From Strigops habroptila (lineage: Eukaryota; Chordata; Aves; Psittaciformes; Psittacidae): DNA of 64,000 nt. A program made the translations under genes and the position numbers. The DNA lies in the NCBI RefSeq assembly GCF_004027225.2, contig NC_044284.2:39604420-39668419 (forward strand), written 5' to 3'. Shown here piece after piece: positions 27,101 through 37,220 of the stretch. The notes under the pieces were generated by a model. That model was not told the DNA's origin, searched no databases, and saw nothing but the letters and a program-made list of their open reading frames with translations. Every line of letters starts with the position of its first letter. The first letter of the stretch is position 1.

Positions 27101-29126
27101 CAGTGTACTTTACTATGACAGGCTGTGAATAAAAGTGGTTTAGCAGATGCTGTATTCTCTATCCAGCCATCCCTGCTGCCCCTGCAGCAGTCCCCAAGAC
27201 AGAAGCAGAGCAGAGAGATGGGAGCAGTGACCACCTCAGTATTGCCTGGTGCACCACAGGTCTCCTAAAGAAGCCCATCTGGCTTTGATGAGCCCATGGA
27301 ATTCTCTGGATTCCTGAGATGGTGCTTTTTTACTCAGATGCTTCTTTCCCAGGCAAAGGGAAGAATCATTCAGTTGAGTCTTCTCTGCCAACACAGCATT
27401 ATCCATTCATCTCTGGGAACATCACTGTATGAAGGCAACACTTACTTTATCCCACTCAGAAATAGGGTGTGAGCAAAAGCAGATACTTTAAGTATCACTT
27501 GTACTCTCTCCACTGTTGAATATAAATGTCTAGGATGATCCCACATCCACAGTCTCTCCCACTACAGCTCTTATCGGATAAGATATCATAGGATTCCCAT
27601 CCAGGCAAAAGGGGTGTAACACAGTTTCTGTCAAAAAAAAAACCACTTACCAAAAACATTCTTCACGTTCTGCTCGCTTACCAGATAATCCACGTACTGA
27701 TGAATCACCGAAAGGTTAATTTGTCTGAAATTAAAGGAACCACAGCAACAGTTAAACTTAGTGATTAAGAAACCAAAAAAAGGACACGCATTTTTGAAGC
27801 CTTGCATTTGTACACACACAGATTACCCTGAGGTACGATACCTTCAGCATGTATTTAACATTTCATGTAACAGCTCAGTTCCGAATTCTTTCTTCCAGTT
27901 TCTCTTCCTCCTGACAAGTAATTTGCTGTTACAATCTTTTATCTCAATTGGTAATTACTGCAGGCTCACCACAGAACTTTTTTTGAGGCGACAGGAGAGA
28001 ACAAGAGGCACTCAAAACTTTCCAACTGTTGAGGGAAACCAAAGTCCTCTTGAGAGCACGAAGATATTTGTGCAAGTGCTGGCAAATAGTTAAACTCTAC
28101 ATGTAACTGCTGGACACAAGGGAAATGGCATCTGCTGGATGTGACTTTGACCTCTCTCATTAAAGAATGAGGAAAGCAACAGACTTCCCTGACAAATAGG
28201 GGAAATTGAATTCTAAGTTTATCTGTTCTGCATGACAAACTTATTTTGTTTATCAGTGTATAGTATTTCACCATTATTTTCATTTGTCAAACATGTAGAC
28301 AAACTCTGTAGTCTGGAAGTCAATTCTGGTACCTTGACTGGGGTTCACGCATCACCCAAAATTTCATAGCTGCTTTCCCAGAGCATATCTTCCAAGGGCC
28401 ATGCATTCCAGCCAGAGAGCCCAGGTTACTCTCCAAATACCATGTTGCAATAAATTTGAGTTGCAATAAAAAATTAAATGAGAAATAATCTCATTTAAAG
28501 CAAGAAGATGAAAATGAAAGAAAGAAACGAAGAAGTGACTGCAATGCAAATGGACTGCCTGAATGAGATAGTACCATGCTTTGAAAAATAATGACTCACT
28601 TTCAGAGGACTGTGCTAGCAAATCTCTACCGTCTCCCTCAAAACCAAATACAGATCTTGACACATTCCCCACAAGAGAAGCTCAGGGTCCATGGCTGACT
28701 CCAAAGCAGGGAGGACATCTGGGGTCCCACTCTAGTCCTAATGGGACCAACCTAATAGTTCCTCCACCTGAGATCTAATAAAAAAAAAAAAAACCCAACC
28801 AAAAAAACCAAAACCAAAACCAAAAAACAACCCCAAAGCCCACCCCCCAAAAAAACCAACCAAAACCAACCAAAAAACAAACAAAAAACCAAACCAAAAA
28901 AACCCACACACAAAACCAAAACCAACCAACCACAAAACCCTCAAACCAACAAAAAAACCCCCACCTCCACAAAACAACATCAGAAGTGTTCAGTTCCAAA
29001 TAAAAATAAAGGAAAATAAGGGTCTAAGGTAACAGTAATCAGCGCAACTTTGACAACTCACCCATCAGGAGTCATTGGAGTGATTGTAGCAGCTACAAGA
29101 CCCTGCAACTTCTTTCTGGGTGTCAT
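18135..29126 (-). CDS. NPL: NPL, N-acetylneuraminate lyase (sialic acid aldolase), complete, 11 coding exons, 308 aa
   Basis: Cytosolic class I aldolase that cleaves N-acetylneuraminate to N-acetylmannosamine and pyruvate, in sialic acid catabolism. Coding exons in transcript order: 29062-29126, 27651-27724, 26455-26542, 23907-23964, 23741-23816, 22241-22333, 21278-21426, 21044-21090, 20203-20287, 19735-19774, 18135-18286; the stop is TGA at 18135-18137. All introns are GT-AG and the phases join into 308 codons (human protein 320 aa). Diagnostic motifs are GTTGEG (49-54), FYYYHIP (139-145, catalytic Tyr about 142) and GVKFSDTD with the expected Schiff-base Lys at about 172. The first coding exon has an acceptor 4 bp before the ATG (CAG at 29131-29133), so a non-coding exon lies upstream in the CpG island. 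The C-terminus ends SIVWPDGD and is slightly shorter than in human. Confidence 0.96.
22797..23000 (+). mobile_element. CR1 LINE 3' fragment in an NPL intron
   Basis: Plus-strand text matches the CR1 3' region: gacaggctggagacatgg, then cctgcacctggggagga, then ggttggactagacgacccct, ending attctgtgattatca. There is an internal deletion relative to the usual CR1 3' end. About 200 bp survive. It lies antisense to NPL, between two coding exons. Confidence 0.85.
24509..25985 (-). mobile_element. 5'-truncated CR1 LINE, ~1.48 kb, in an NPL intron
   Basis: Begins at the left with the CR1 3' terminus in reverse (atcatagaatgatagaatgg) and runs to the tail of the reverse transcriptase. Minus-strand residues such as [14 protein letters not shown] (about 25.6 kb) are the conserved CR1 reverse-transcriptase C-terminal region. 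The reading frame is interrupted and the element lacks its 5' two-thirds, so it is a dead copy. It inserted in the same orientation as NPL, between the coding exons at 23.9 and 26.5 kb. Confidence 0.93.
28780..28980. repeat. C/A-rich (CCAAAA-type) low-complexity tract in NPL intron 1
   Basis: About 200 bp composed almost only of A and C, in irregular ccaaaa/ccaaccaaaa words, so the minus (transcribed NPL) strand is G/T-only. The open frames across it encode only F, G, W, L and V and are artefacts. G-tracts on the sense strand could stack, but many are separated by long T runs. Confidence 0.85.
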
Positions 29127-29379
29127 TGAGCTGTTTGGAAAAGAAAGAGATAAAAATTATTATTGTTCAACTTCCATTAAAAGCAAAACTGGACAGGCAA
29201 AGTTCAGAAGAAGTGGACTTTGCAAGGCTGCTAGTTTAAGTTAGAATTGTCTTTTTGTTGTTGTGAAAGAGCAGCTTACTGCAGCCAGCACCATCCCAGG
29301 ACAGGGTTGGGAGCACCGGCTGCAGTTACGTTTCAGAGACTCCTGTTCTACCTTTCCTTTTCTACACGAGGGTTGTGGG

Positions 29380-29870
29380 GACGCCTGGCAGCCTGGAACG
29401 GAGAACAGTTTTGCAGCGAGCCGGGCTCAAGACCCTTCCCCCGAGAAGTGCGGCGCCACACCGAGCCCACGGCAGACCACAGCGACACCAGGCCTGCAGT
29501 CAGCACCCGGCCGAGCCCAAGCACCGGGGAGCGGGGGGTCAGGCCGCCCCGCGGGCAACGACGGCGGCCCCAGGCTCCCCACAACCCCAGCCCCCCTTCA
29601 CCTCGCCTTACCTCTCCTCGCCTCTCTTGCCGGCGGCTGGCCAGCCCCGCCAGCTCCTCCGGGGCGGCCTCGCTCCGCCCTCGGCCCGGCCCGGCCCTGC
29701 CCCGGCCCGTCAGCGGCTACCCCGGGGTGAACCGGACCGCCCTGCGCTGCTCCCGCAGGCTCCACGCACCACGGGTAAATGCCGAGCGGGCAGAAGGCGG
29801 GCTGCCGCCGGGCTGGAGCGCGGAGCAGCCCTCTGCTTTCTGCCCCGCTGCCTCCGGTGACCCATTAAAG
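29380..29870 (-). promoter_or_regulatory. NPL: CpG-island promoter of NPL with non-coding first exon
   Basis: GC- and CpG-rich segment upstream of the first coding exon. On the minus strand a good donor (GAGGAGAG then GTAAGG) places the 3' end of a non-coding first exon at 29612. Its 5' end is probably near 29.7 kb but cannot be fixed. No TATA box is evident. Open frames here on both strands are composition artefacts. Confidence 0.7.
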
Positions 29871-32184
29871 CAGCCGCAGTCCCCGCAGTCTCCCATAGTC
29901 TACACTCCACAGTAGTGTTTAAAAGCGAAAGCTTGTTTGGGTTATTAAACGCTATTTGCAAAATTAAAAAAACCAAAAAACCCCTCCCAACTTTTGAAAA
30001 AAAAAAAAAAAAAATTACAGAGTGGAGAGAGAAGAGAGCTGGCTGCATGCCTGAAGAGACACCGGGCTCTAAGGAACGCGTTGCTGGAGGAATGGTACCT
30101 GTCCTACCCTAGATGGGCAGCAGCCCTGCAGAGCATCAGGTGGGGAGGAGCTGGTTAACAGCTCTGTGAATTTCAGCAGGGATTTCTGCCCAGGCATGAG
30201 CCACTGTTGAAGAAAAAAAAAGAAATAAAGAGGATATCTTTCTGTTGATGGCTGAAAATAATGAGGGAAGCCTGACTGCAAACTAGAAGTGTGTTTGCCT
30301 GAAGTGACTCAGGCACGGCTCTCCTTAGGTTTGCCTACACAGACACTCTGGAGCTGCACAAAGAAGGAATATCATGCCACTGCTGTGATCAGCAGCACTG
30401 AATGATCTCCTGGAGCCGTCTGCTAGAGAGACGCATCCACTGCACAGTGCCGTAGAAAGAAAACCACATTTTCTGCAGTTCAGTGCCATTGAATGAGAGG
30501 AATTTCAAAAGGCTCATCGTGGTAAGTGAGGACGCAAACCCACTCTGCCTTGTCATAAAGGAAACAAGCACCAAAGGCCATGTCAAAAGCTTGGGAACTG
30601 CAATAAAGAGCATCTCTGATTAAAATATTATATTTTACTAAACAAATTAGTCAAATTTCATCTTTTCTCTGTTCTCAGACAAAACAAAGGTGCAACTGGA
30701 GTTGAAACCAAAAACTACAGCTCAGTAATTTAAGGTTAAGCATCAAAATATTATCATTACCATAAAACAAAATCTCATGCACTGACGAAATAAGCCAGCC
30801 ATTGACCTCTGTGCCTTAGTCCGCCTTTGTAAAGTAGAGGTCATATTTAGCTCTTCTGTTCCTTGCCATGGTTATCTAGCTATAAGCTCTGCAGATAATA
30901 ATTGTCTCTGACAGATGCCCACTGTGGTGGGGACCTCCTGTTACTCAGTGTCTCTAATTTGCAGTTCTTTTATGCATTGTTACTATTTGGATAAGAGAAA
31001 CCCAAACCAATAACATATAAACATATAATATATGAACAGAAAAATGGTGCCATAAACCAAAAGCCATGAGATGCATACAAGTTAGAAATTAAGGAGAACA
31101 CCTGCTCCATTTTCGCCTTGCTACGTACACCACCACAACGTGGGTACAGCTCAGTTATGGGGCCTGCAGGACACCATGAAGGCTTCAACCAGGAAAGGCT
31201 TTGACTGTCCTTTCCTCATCTTCTGCCCATTTCTTGTTTCGCTGTGGTGCCAGCAGCACTCCCAATGCCAGTGCAGTGCCATGGTGCTGGGACACGCAGC
31301 ATGGGGAGCTGGGAGGATCCATGTCACTGTGTGAGAAAGGCAAATGGAGGTCAGGCTATGACAAGTGAGCAGAAATCTATGGCTCATGGAGAACCAAAAA
31401 CGCTCCTCACGTGCAGCCCATGTGGCTCCCGTTTTCTTCTCTGACATGTGGTTTTACCAGATGGGTACCACATGCAGGGCACAGTCTGGGCCCCATAGCA
31501 GAAAGGCAGCTGTGCACAGCACAATCCTCCATCCCACCAGGACCACGGCTGGTCTGGAATCCAAATCTTCTCACAGTAGCTCTGACCAGCAGACCACCAG
31601 CACCTCTTAACACAAGGTAATGCCCTGCACTGATTTGTGGCTGACATTTAACAAACTCAGAAGAAAAGAGTCTACAAAAGGCCACGAAGACTGCATATAG
31701 ACTGACCACCGAAAAGACAACAATAGGTTTTTCCTGAGTACACCCCAATGCCTGCAGCTTGCAGCTCTCCAGTGGGCTTGCCTTGCTTCCTGAGAAAAAT
31801 TATTTGAGTTTTCTACACCCATTCATAAAGCAGGTGCAATAAAGCATTCTGCCTTCAGTGTGCACTTTCAGATACTCCATTAGAGCACATTTTGAGTCTC
31901 CAGTGCCTGCAGTAGAGAGAACAATCTGGTGCTGTGCGCTCTGAGAGCACAGTTTTCATGTACTCAACATAAAAATCTCAGGAGTTTGGGTTTGTGGTAT
32001 TCCTCCTCCACTCCAAAATATGCTCACTGTGGGCTATTCACATGCAGAGATCACTTTCTCTGGGGTTTGTTTATATTAAAAGGTTCTTACAAAGCATATG
32101 TATTTTTCTGTTCTCTGAGGCTCATCTCGTTCTTCCAGAAATCCCCTCTTAGAGCTCTTCCATTACTATGGGTAATTTCTCTTT
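29871..32184. other. Intergenic DNA, no supported gene
   Basis: Upstream flank of NPL. It holds an A-rich stretch near 30.0 kb and scattered short ORFs on both strands without splice-site or homology support. I recognise no gene, RNA or repeat here. Confidence 0.6.
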
Positions 32185-32680
32185 CTGTAGGTTAAACAGT
32201 CCCAGCTTTCTCAGTCTCTCCTTGTTATACAGATTCTCTAATCCCATGATCATCTTTGAGGCCATTCACTGGACTCACTCTAGTAAGTCCATGTCTTCCC
32301 TTTACTGGGGAGCCCAACGCTCCAGATGCATCTCACCAGTGCTGAGCAGAGCGGAAGGATGACCTCTCTCCCCCTGTTGGCAACTCTCTTCCTAATGCGG
32401 GATACTGCAGAGGCACATGTTCTGCTTGTCCACCAGGATCCCGAGGTCCTCTTCAGCCAAGCTGCTTTCCGGCTGGGGGGCCCCCAGTCTGTACTCGTGT
32501 CTGGCCTTATTCCTCCCCTGCTGGAGGACATTGCACTTCCCTTTGTTGAAGATCATGAGGTTGCTGTCAGCCCATTGCTCCAGCCTATCAAGGTCTCTCT
32601 GCACACTTGCTGAGGGTGTTCTCTGCTCCATCATCCAGGTCATCAATGAAAAGGCTAGGCAGTACTGGCCCCAAAAGAAT
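32185..32680 (-). mobile_element. CR1 LINE internal/3' fragment
   Basis: Reverse-oriented CR1 text is clear: ctttctcagtctctccttg, ggagcccaacgctccaga, ctccagcctatcaaggtctc, ttgctgagggtgttctctgc, ending at the canonical agtactggcccca. The extreme 3' end is missing. About 500 bp, diverged. It directly abuts the decamer repeat array. Confidence 0.85.
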
Positions 32681-32689
32681 AGTGTATTT

Positions 32690-34035
32690 CAGGAGGTTCA
32701 GAGATAATTCAGTGCTCTGCAGAGCCATTTAGAGATGGTTCAGAAAATTTTCTGAGTATCTTAAGAGAGTTTTAGAGCAGCTTCATGCTGTTGACAGCAT
32801 AAGAGAAGTTTTACAGTAGCTTGAAGTGGTTTAGAGCTGCTTAGAACAGTTTGTAGGAGTTACAGATGGCACAGTAGAGTTAAAGGCATTTTAGATGTAT
32901 TTAGAGACAAATTAGTACCGTTCATAGCAACATAGAAGAGGTTTAGATGAATTTAGAGGTGCTCTGAGGTTTTTAGAAGAGCTTTAGAAGAGGTAAAGGA
33001 GTTTACAGTTGTTTAGAGTGCTTTACAGGAGTTTTGGCACATTTCACAGGACTTTAGAGTTGCTTAGAACTGTTTATAGGCCGTTTAGAGGAGTTAGATC
33101 GATTTAGAGCAGTGTGAAGCTGCTTAGTGCTGTTCAGTCTTAGAGGACTTCAAAGGAGTTTCAGCAGCAGTTTCTGTAAACAGGACTTTCAGAACTGCAG
33201 GAAGGAGTTCTAGAGCAGTTGCAAGGAGACTGAGCAGGGTTTGAGATCTATTTTGAAGCATTTTATTGCTGCTTAGACAGGTTGTAGAATAGTATAATGC
33301 ATTTTAGAGTATTCTTTTAAATGAGCTTTTTAAAGGAGTCTAGACTGGTTTAGTGGCACCCTAGAGTGTTTTAGAATCAGTTAAATTATTTATAAAGGTG
33401 TAATTTAGGGGGTGTAATAATAGCTCTTTAAGAGCTCATCAGAGGCATTTTGTAGCTGTCTGGTTGTATTTTAGAGGGGTTTAGAGCACCTCAAAGTATA
33501 TTCAAGCAGTTTTAGAGATCCTTAGGGGAGTTTAAGAAGACCAAAGGAAATTCAAGGATCAATAGAGAGAAGTTCTAGATAAGATCAGACGAATCTGAAA
33601 GCTGCTTAGAGGAGTTTTAGAAAGATGTTAGTGCAGTTTAGAGGACCCTCGCACTCTTTAAAGTGTATTATAGCTCCTCAGAACTGTTTTGTGTGCTTTT
33701 GAGGAGTTCTGGAGGAATTTGGAGTTATTTTTCAGATCTTTAGAGCTCTTTACAGGAAGTTTAAAGGCATTTTAAAGGTGGTAATACATTCTTAGAGATC
33801 TTTAGAGCCATTTAGTGGCAATTTAGAGCTGATTAGAAGAGTTTTAGAGTGGTTTAGAGACCACTTGGAGTTGTGTAAATGACATGTGGTTTGAGGCAAT
33901 TGCCTCACAGCAGCAATACAGAGGTCCTTACAGCTCTTTAGAGCTGATTAAAGGACTTCTAGGGCAATTTAGAATAGATATGCAGTGCTTTAGAGCTGCC
34001 TGGAGGGAGTATGAGAAATTTTAGGGTTGTCTCAG
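32690..34035 (+). repeat. Degenerate ~10-bp tandem repeat array (consensus about TTTAGAGNNG)
   Basis: About 1.35 kb is filled with the heptamer TTTAGAG and one- or two-base variants (TTTACAG, TTTAGAA, CTTAGAG, TTTAAAG), repeatedly spaced 10 or 11 bp apart. Examples of starts: 32830, 32840, 32850, 32859; 32942, 32952, 32962, 32973, 32983; 33002, 33012, 33022. The motif keeps its orientation throughout. No open frame runs through it. It begins where a CR1 fragment ends and fades out at about 34.03 kb. I do not recognise it as a named satellite. Confidence 0.85.
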
Positions 34036-35010
34036 CCCATCACCTCCCCAGTTTAGTGCTGCTTCAGGGTTAGGACTGTCTTCCCACATCTCTTAAAGCC
34101 ACGATCACTGTTTCTGACTGCTCTCACTGCATCTGTCCCTCTCCCCTAGTCCTTGGGTGAGGTTTTGTGTTTCAGGGCAGTCTTTGCTTACCTTTGGAAG
34201 GAATGCAATGAAGAAAAAGATGGTAAAGATTCTAAAACTCTCTGATATTCACACTGATAAGGCCTTATGTAATTACCAGAAGGAAAAAGAACTGTGCTTT
34301 AACCAAAACCAATACACAAGTTATTCCACAGAGTTCTGAAGGACAGCATAGGTCCAGTTCAGCAGTACTACATAGTACAGTGGATAATTACTAACTCTCT
34401 TCATTCCTCCTACAGTCATCTGCAAATGAATACTTGCACATCCCCTTACACTAATGTCCCAAGTACTAGCATACCACATGCAATCAGCAGTGCAATGATG
34501 TGAGTTCAGTCTTAAAGATGAGAGAAAAAGAAATGAGTTTACTGTTGCCATTTAAAATACTTCCTCTCCTTTTTACTCATTTCATGTGCATGTTTAATGC
34601 CAAATATATCCTTCCAATGGAAAAAACCCCAAACAAACCACCATTTAGGAAGGCTTAAATGACTGTGGGAATTTATGTTCATGAACTCACATTCAGGCTC
34701 CAAAATCTGCATTGTAAATTTTGGGCAAGGCAGAAGAAGAGTTTAGACTGTCTGCAGCTGCAGCATCCTGTGCACTGACCGGAAAAGTGTCTTCTACTTA
34801 CCAGTGAAATAAGCACTAAAGTGTCAGTGGTGCCAAAGATCAGAGGATAATAAGAACACCAGTGGAAACAGGAACAAAAATCAGTAGCTATTTTTCCAAA
34901 ACAAATAAGTATAGGAATAAAAATACAGCTTTATACAATTAAGCAATTTTTCTGTAAGGAAAAGAAAGGAACATGAATGTCAAAAGCTTATCTAAATAAC
35001 TCTATAAGAT

Positions 35011-35587
35011 TGTCATGGGTTAACCCCAGCCAGCAACTAAGCACCAGGCAACCTCTCACTCACTACCCCCTGGTGAGATGGGGGAGAGAATAAAAGTGAG
35101 AAAATTCACGAGCTGAGATAAAGACAGTTTAATAAGTAATGTAAAAGCCACACAGGCAAGCAGAGCAAAACAAGGGATTCATTCACAACTTCCCATCAGC
35201 AGGCAGGTGTTCAGCCATCTCCAGTAAAGCAGGGCTACATCACATGTAATGGTTACTTGGGAAGACAAATGCCATTGCCCCAAACATCTCCCCCTTCTAC
35301 CTTCTTCCTCAGCTTTATACACTGAGCATGATATCATACAGTATGGTATATCCCTTGGGTCAGTGGGGGTCGGCTGTCCTGACTCTGTCCCCTCCCAACT
35401 CCTTCTGCACCACCAACCTACTTGCTGGTGGGGTGGGGTAAGAAACAGAAAAGGCTCGGACTCTGTGTAACCACTGCTGAGCAGTACTAACACATCCCTG
35501 TGTATCAATGCCGTTTCCAGCAAAATCCAAAACATTGCCCTATAGTAGCTACTATGAAGAAAATTAACTCTACCCCAGCCAAAACCA
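35011..35587 (-). mobile_element. Solo LTR of an avian endogenous retrovirus
   Basis: About 577 bp. Read on the minus strand it starts TGGTTTTGGCTGGGGTAGAG, has a TATAAAG promoter word about mid-way and an ATTAAACTG-type poly(A) region, and ends GGGGTTAACCCATGACA, giving TG...CA ends. I recall this LTR type as abundant in neoavian genomes; the exact class (ERVL or ERVK type) is not decided here. No internal retroviral sequence flanks it, so it is a solo-LTR fossil. I see no clear target-site duplication. Divergence from the remembered consensus suggests moderate age. Confidence 0.8.
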
Positions 35588-36101
35588 AAGGCAATTTCAA
35601 ACAGGGAAAAACACTTTTTTGTTGCCACGTGACAAAATAGTGGATTTAAATATCTATTAAGAACTCCATCAGTTATATTATTCAAATAACTGATTTGCTG
35701 AGGTAACTTAATTACTAAAGCCAAAGGCCCTGCAAGTTTCCACCAGACTTTGTTGTTGTTGTTGTTGTGTTAACACTTCCAACAGTTTCTACACTGACAA
35801 CAATTTACCACCCTCATCTTCTACTTCTACTTTCCTCAAATCACATTTCTCCCTATCTATACACAATTTTAATGTCTGTATTTTCCCATTTCTCAAATTA
35901 CTATGACTGCAGTTTCTCTTGGCAATAAATACATTTATCCAGATATAATTTTCTTTCAAAGACAGACCCAAGAGAACAAATACAAAGTATCCAAGCCTGA
36001 ATGATGGCAAAAATTAAAAAAGAAAACACCTGTTAAAGTGGTGAAATTCTGTTAAATACCATCTTGGCTAGCCGGTGTTCAAAATACACCAACTGAGCAA
36101 C

Positions 36102-36130
36102 ACATATAATGACGTGATGTCATTATATGT
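36102..36130. repeat. Perfect 12-bp inverted repeat (hairpin), 5-nt loop
   Basis: acatataatgac (36102-36113) is followed by gtgat and the exact reverse complement gtcattatatgt (36119-36130). It is not followed by a T run and is not linked to a recognised element. Confidence 0.9.
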
Positions 36131-36580
36131 AGAGCATCTACCTCATTTTCTTTGTCCTAAATCTAAAAGTGCAAAAATCAAAAGAAATACTGACCTCTCA
36201 GATTTTAGATTTGAGTTTTAAACTGTTAAGCTGGGTATCAGTTCTGCCTGGAAGCTTGCCAGTTTAACTCTTCTAGAATTGAGCATAACCTGGAGGATTT
36301 TCCTGATTTAGGATCTTCTTAACTGACCTATACAGACATTCAGACTGGTGTGTCTGCTGCGTGAAAGATATTTAACATGCAAAGATATTAATATTTTAGA
36401 TATTAAGATGCTTAAATGTTTAATCTTCCCATTAGCAGTCAACTAATAGATACTAGCCTATATTCAAATGTAAGGCTTTAGAAACAGAAGGAATAATCAC
36501 TGTACACTGAATCCATTAGTGAGCTAAAGTCATTGGCAACAAGAGGTTTTGAGGGACTTTTGTATTAAAGTAAAACTCAC

Positions 36581-36693
36581 CTCTGAACACAACCAACAGT
36601 GCCACCTGCTGCAGAATGCAGCATCAGCTCATCTCGAAAAATGAGAGACCAGGTTCTTGAAGAATCTATCTCTGGAGGCCTTACATGCATGAT
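36581..36693 (-). other. Exon-like open segment, identity unknown
   Basis: On the minus strand a T-rich acceptor (TTGTTATTTAG, ending at 36694) precedes a 113-nt open frame encoding IMHVRPPEIDSSRTWSLIFR followed by DELMLHSAAGGTVGCVQ, then a strong donor (CAGAG then GTGAGTTTT). Phase is 0 in and 2 out. I do not recognise the peptide. It could be one exon of an unannotated coding or non-coding minus-strand transcript, or a chance arrangement. Confidence 0.3.
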
Positions 36694-37050
36694 CTAAATA
36701 ACAAAAATGCCCACCAAAACCCACGTCCACTACCAAAATCCCCACTGTTAGAAAATGGGAAAAGTTCTGATATGATCCATACTCAAGCAAGCAAGATTAG
36801 GAAGAAGCTTAGGAAACAAACCCTCAGCTAGGATAACGTTGATTTGTGCTTACGCGTTAGCTGGATCGACAGGCCACAAAGAGAACACTTTCCTACAGCC
36901 ATGCATCACCAATGCCTGTGCTGACAAATACGTTCACAAATAGATTGCTAGGGCTTCACATCGCCCAGTATGTACCACAGTGGTCCTCAACTCATCCTGC
37001 TGGAAAGCTATTACAACAGAGACACCTGTAGCAAGAAGTTCACCAGTTCA

Positions 37051-37220
37051 GTTTCGGTTACCTCTTCATGTCTTTTGGGGAAAAGTGGAAAATATTATTT
37101 TAGGAGAACATTTTCTTTAAGATATTAATCCTTATGTTTCAGTTACCTCTTCATGTCTTTTGGGAAAAAGTGGAAAATATTATTTTAGGAGAACATTTTC
37201 TTTAAGATATTAATCCTTAT
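37051..37220. repeat. Tandem duplication of an 85-bp unit
   Basis: Copy 1 (37051-37135) and copy 2 (37136-37220) are nearly identical; both contain acctcttcatgtcttttggg and gatattaatccttatg. They differ at only a few bases, so the duplication is recent. No gene overlaps it. Confidence 0.92.

Larger units (their letters stand above)
34036..36580. other. Intergenic DNA around the solo LTR
   Basis: Apart from the LTR and a 29-bp hairpin, I see only unassigned A/T-rich sequence with short, unsupported ORFs. Confidence 0.55.

Noticed and set aside
29247-29915. 222-codon plus-strand ORF and overlapping frames over the 29.4-29.9 kb CpG island
   Set aside because: Composition is P/R/S/A-rich and low-complexity, several frames are open at once, and the NPL first exon and promoter explain the region.
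30389-30613. Minus-strand ORF with protein-like composition as a further exon of the unknown transcript
   Set aside because: No convincing acceptor/donor pair in a compatible phase, and no recognisable similarity.
32280-32707. ORFs of 83-96 codons near 32.5 kb
   Set aside because: They lie inside a CR1 fragment, mostly antisense to it.
32690-34035. Interstitial telomere remnant for the TTTAGAG array
   Set aside because: The vertebrate telomere unit is a 6-bp TTAGGG; here the spacing is 10-11 bp and TTAGGG words are rare.
35179-35724. 181-codon minus-strand ORF
   Set aside because: It runs through the solo LTR; an accidental open frame with no gene evidence.
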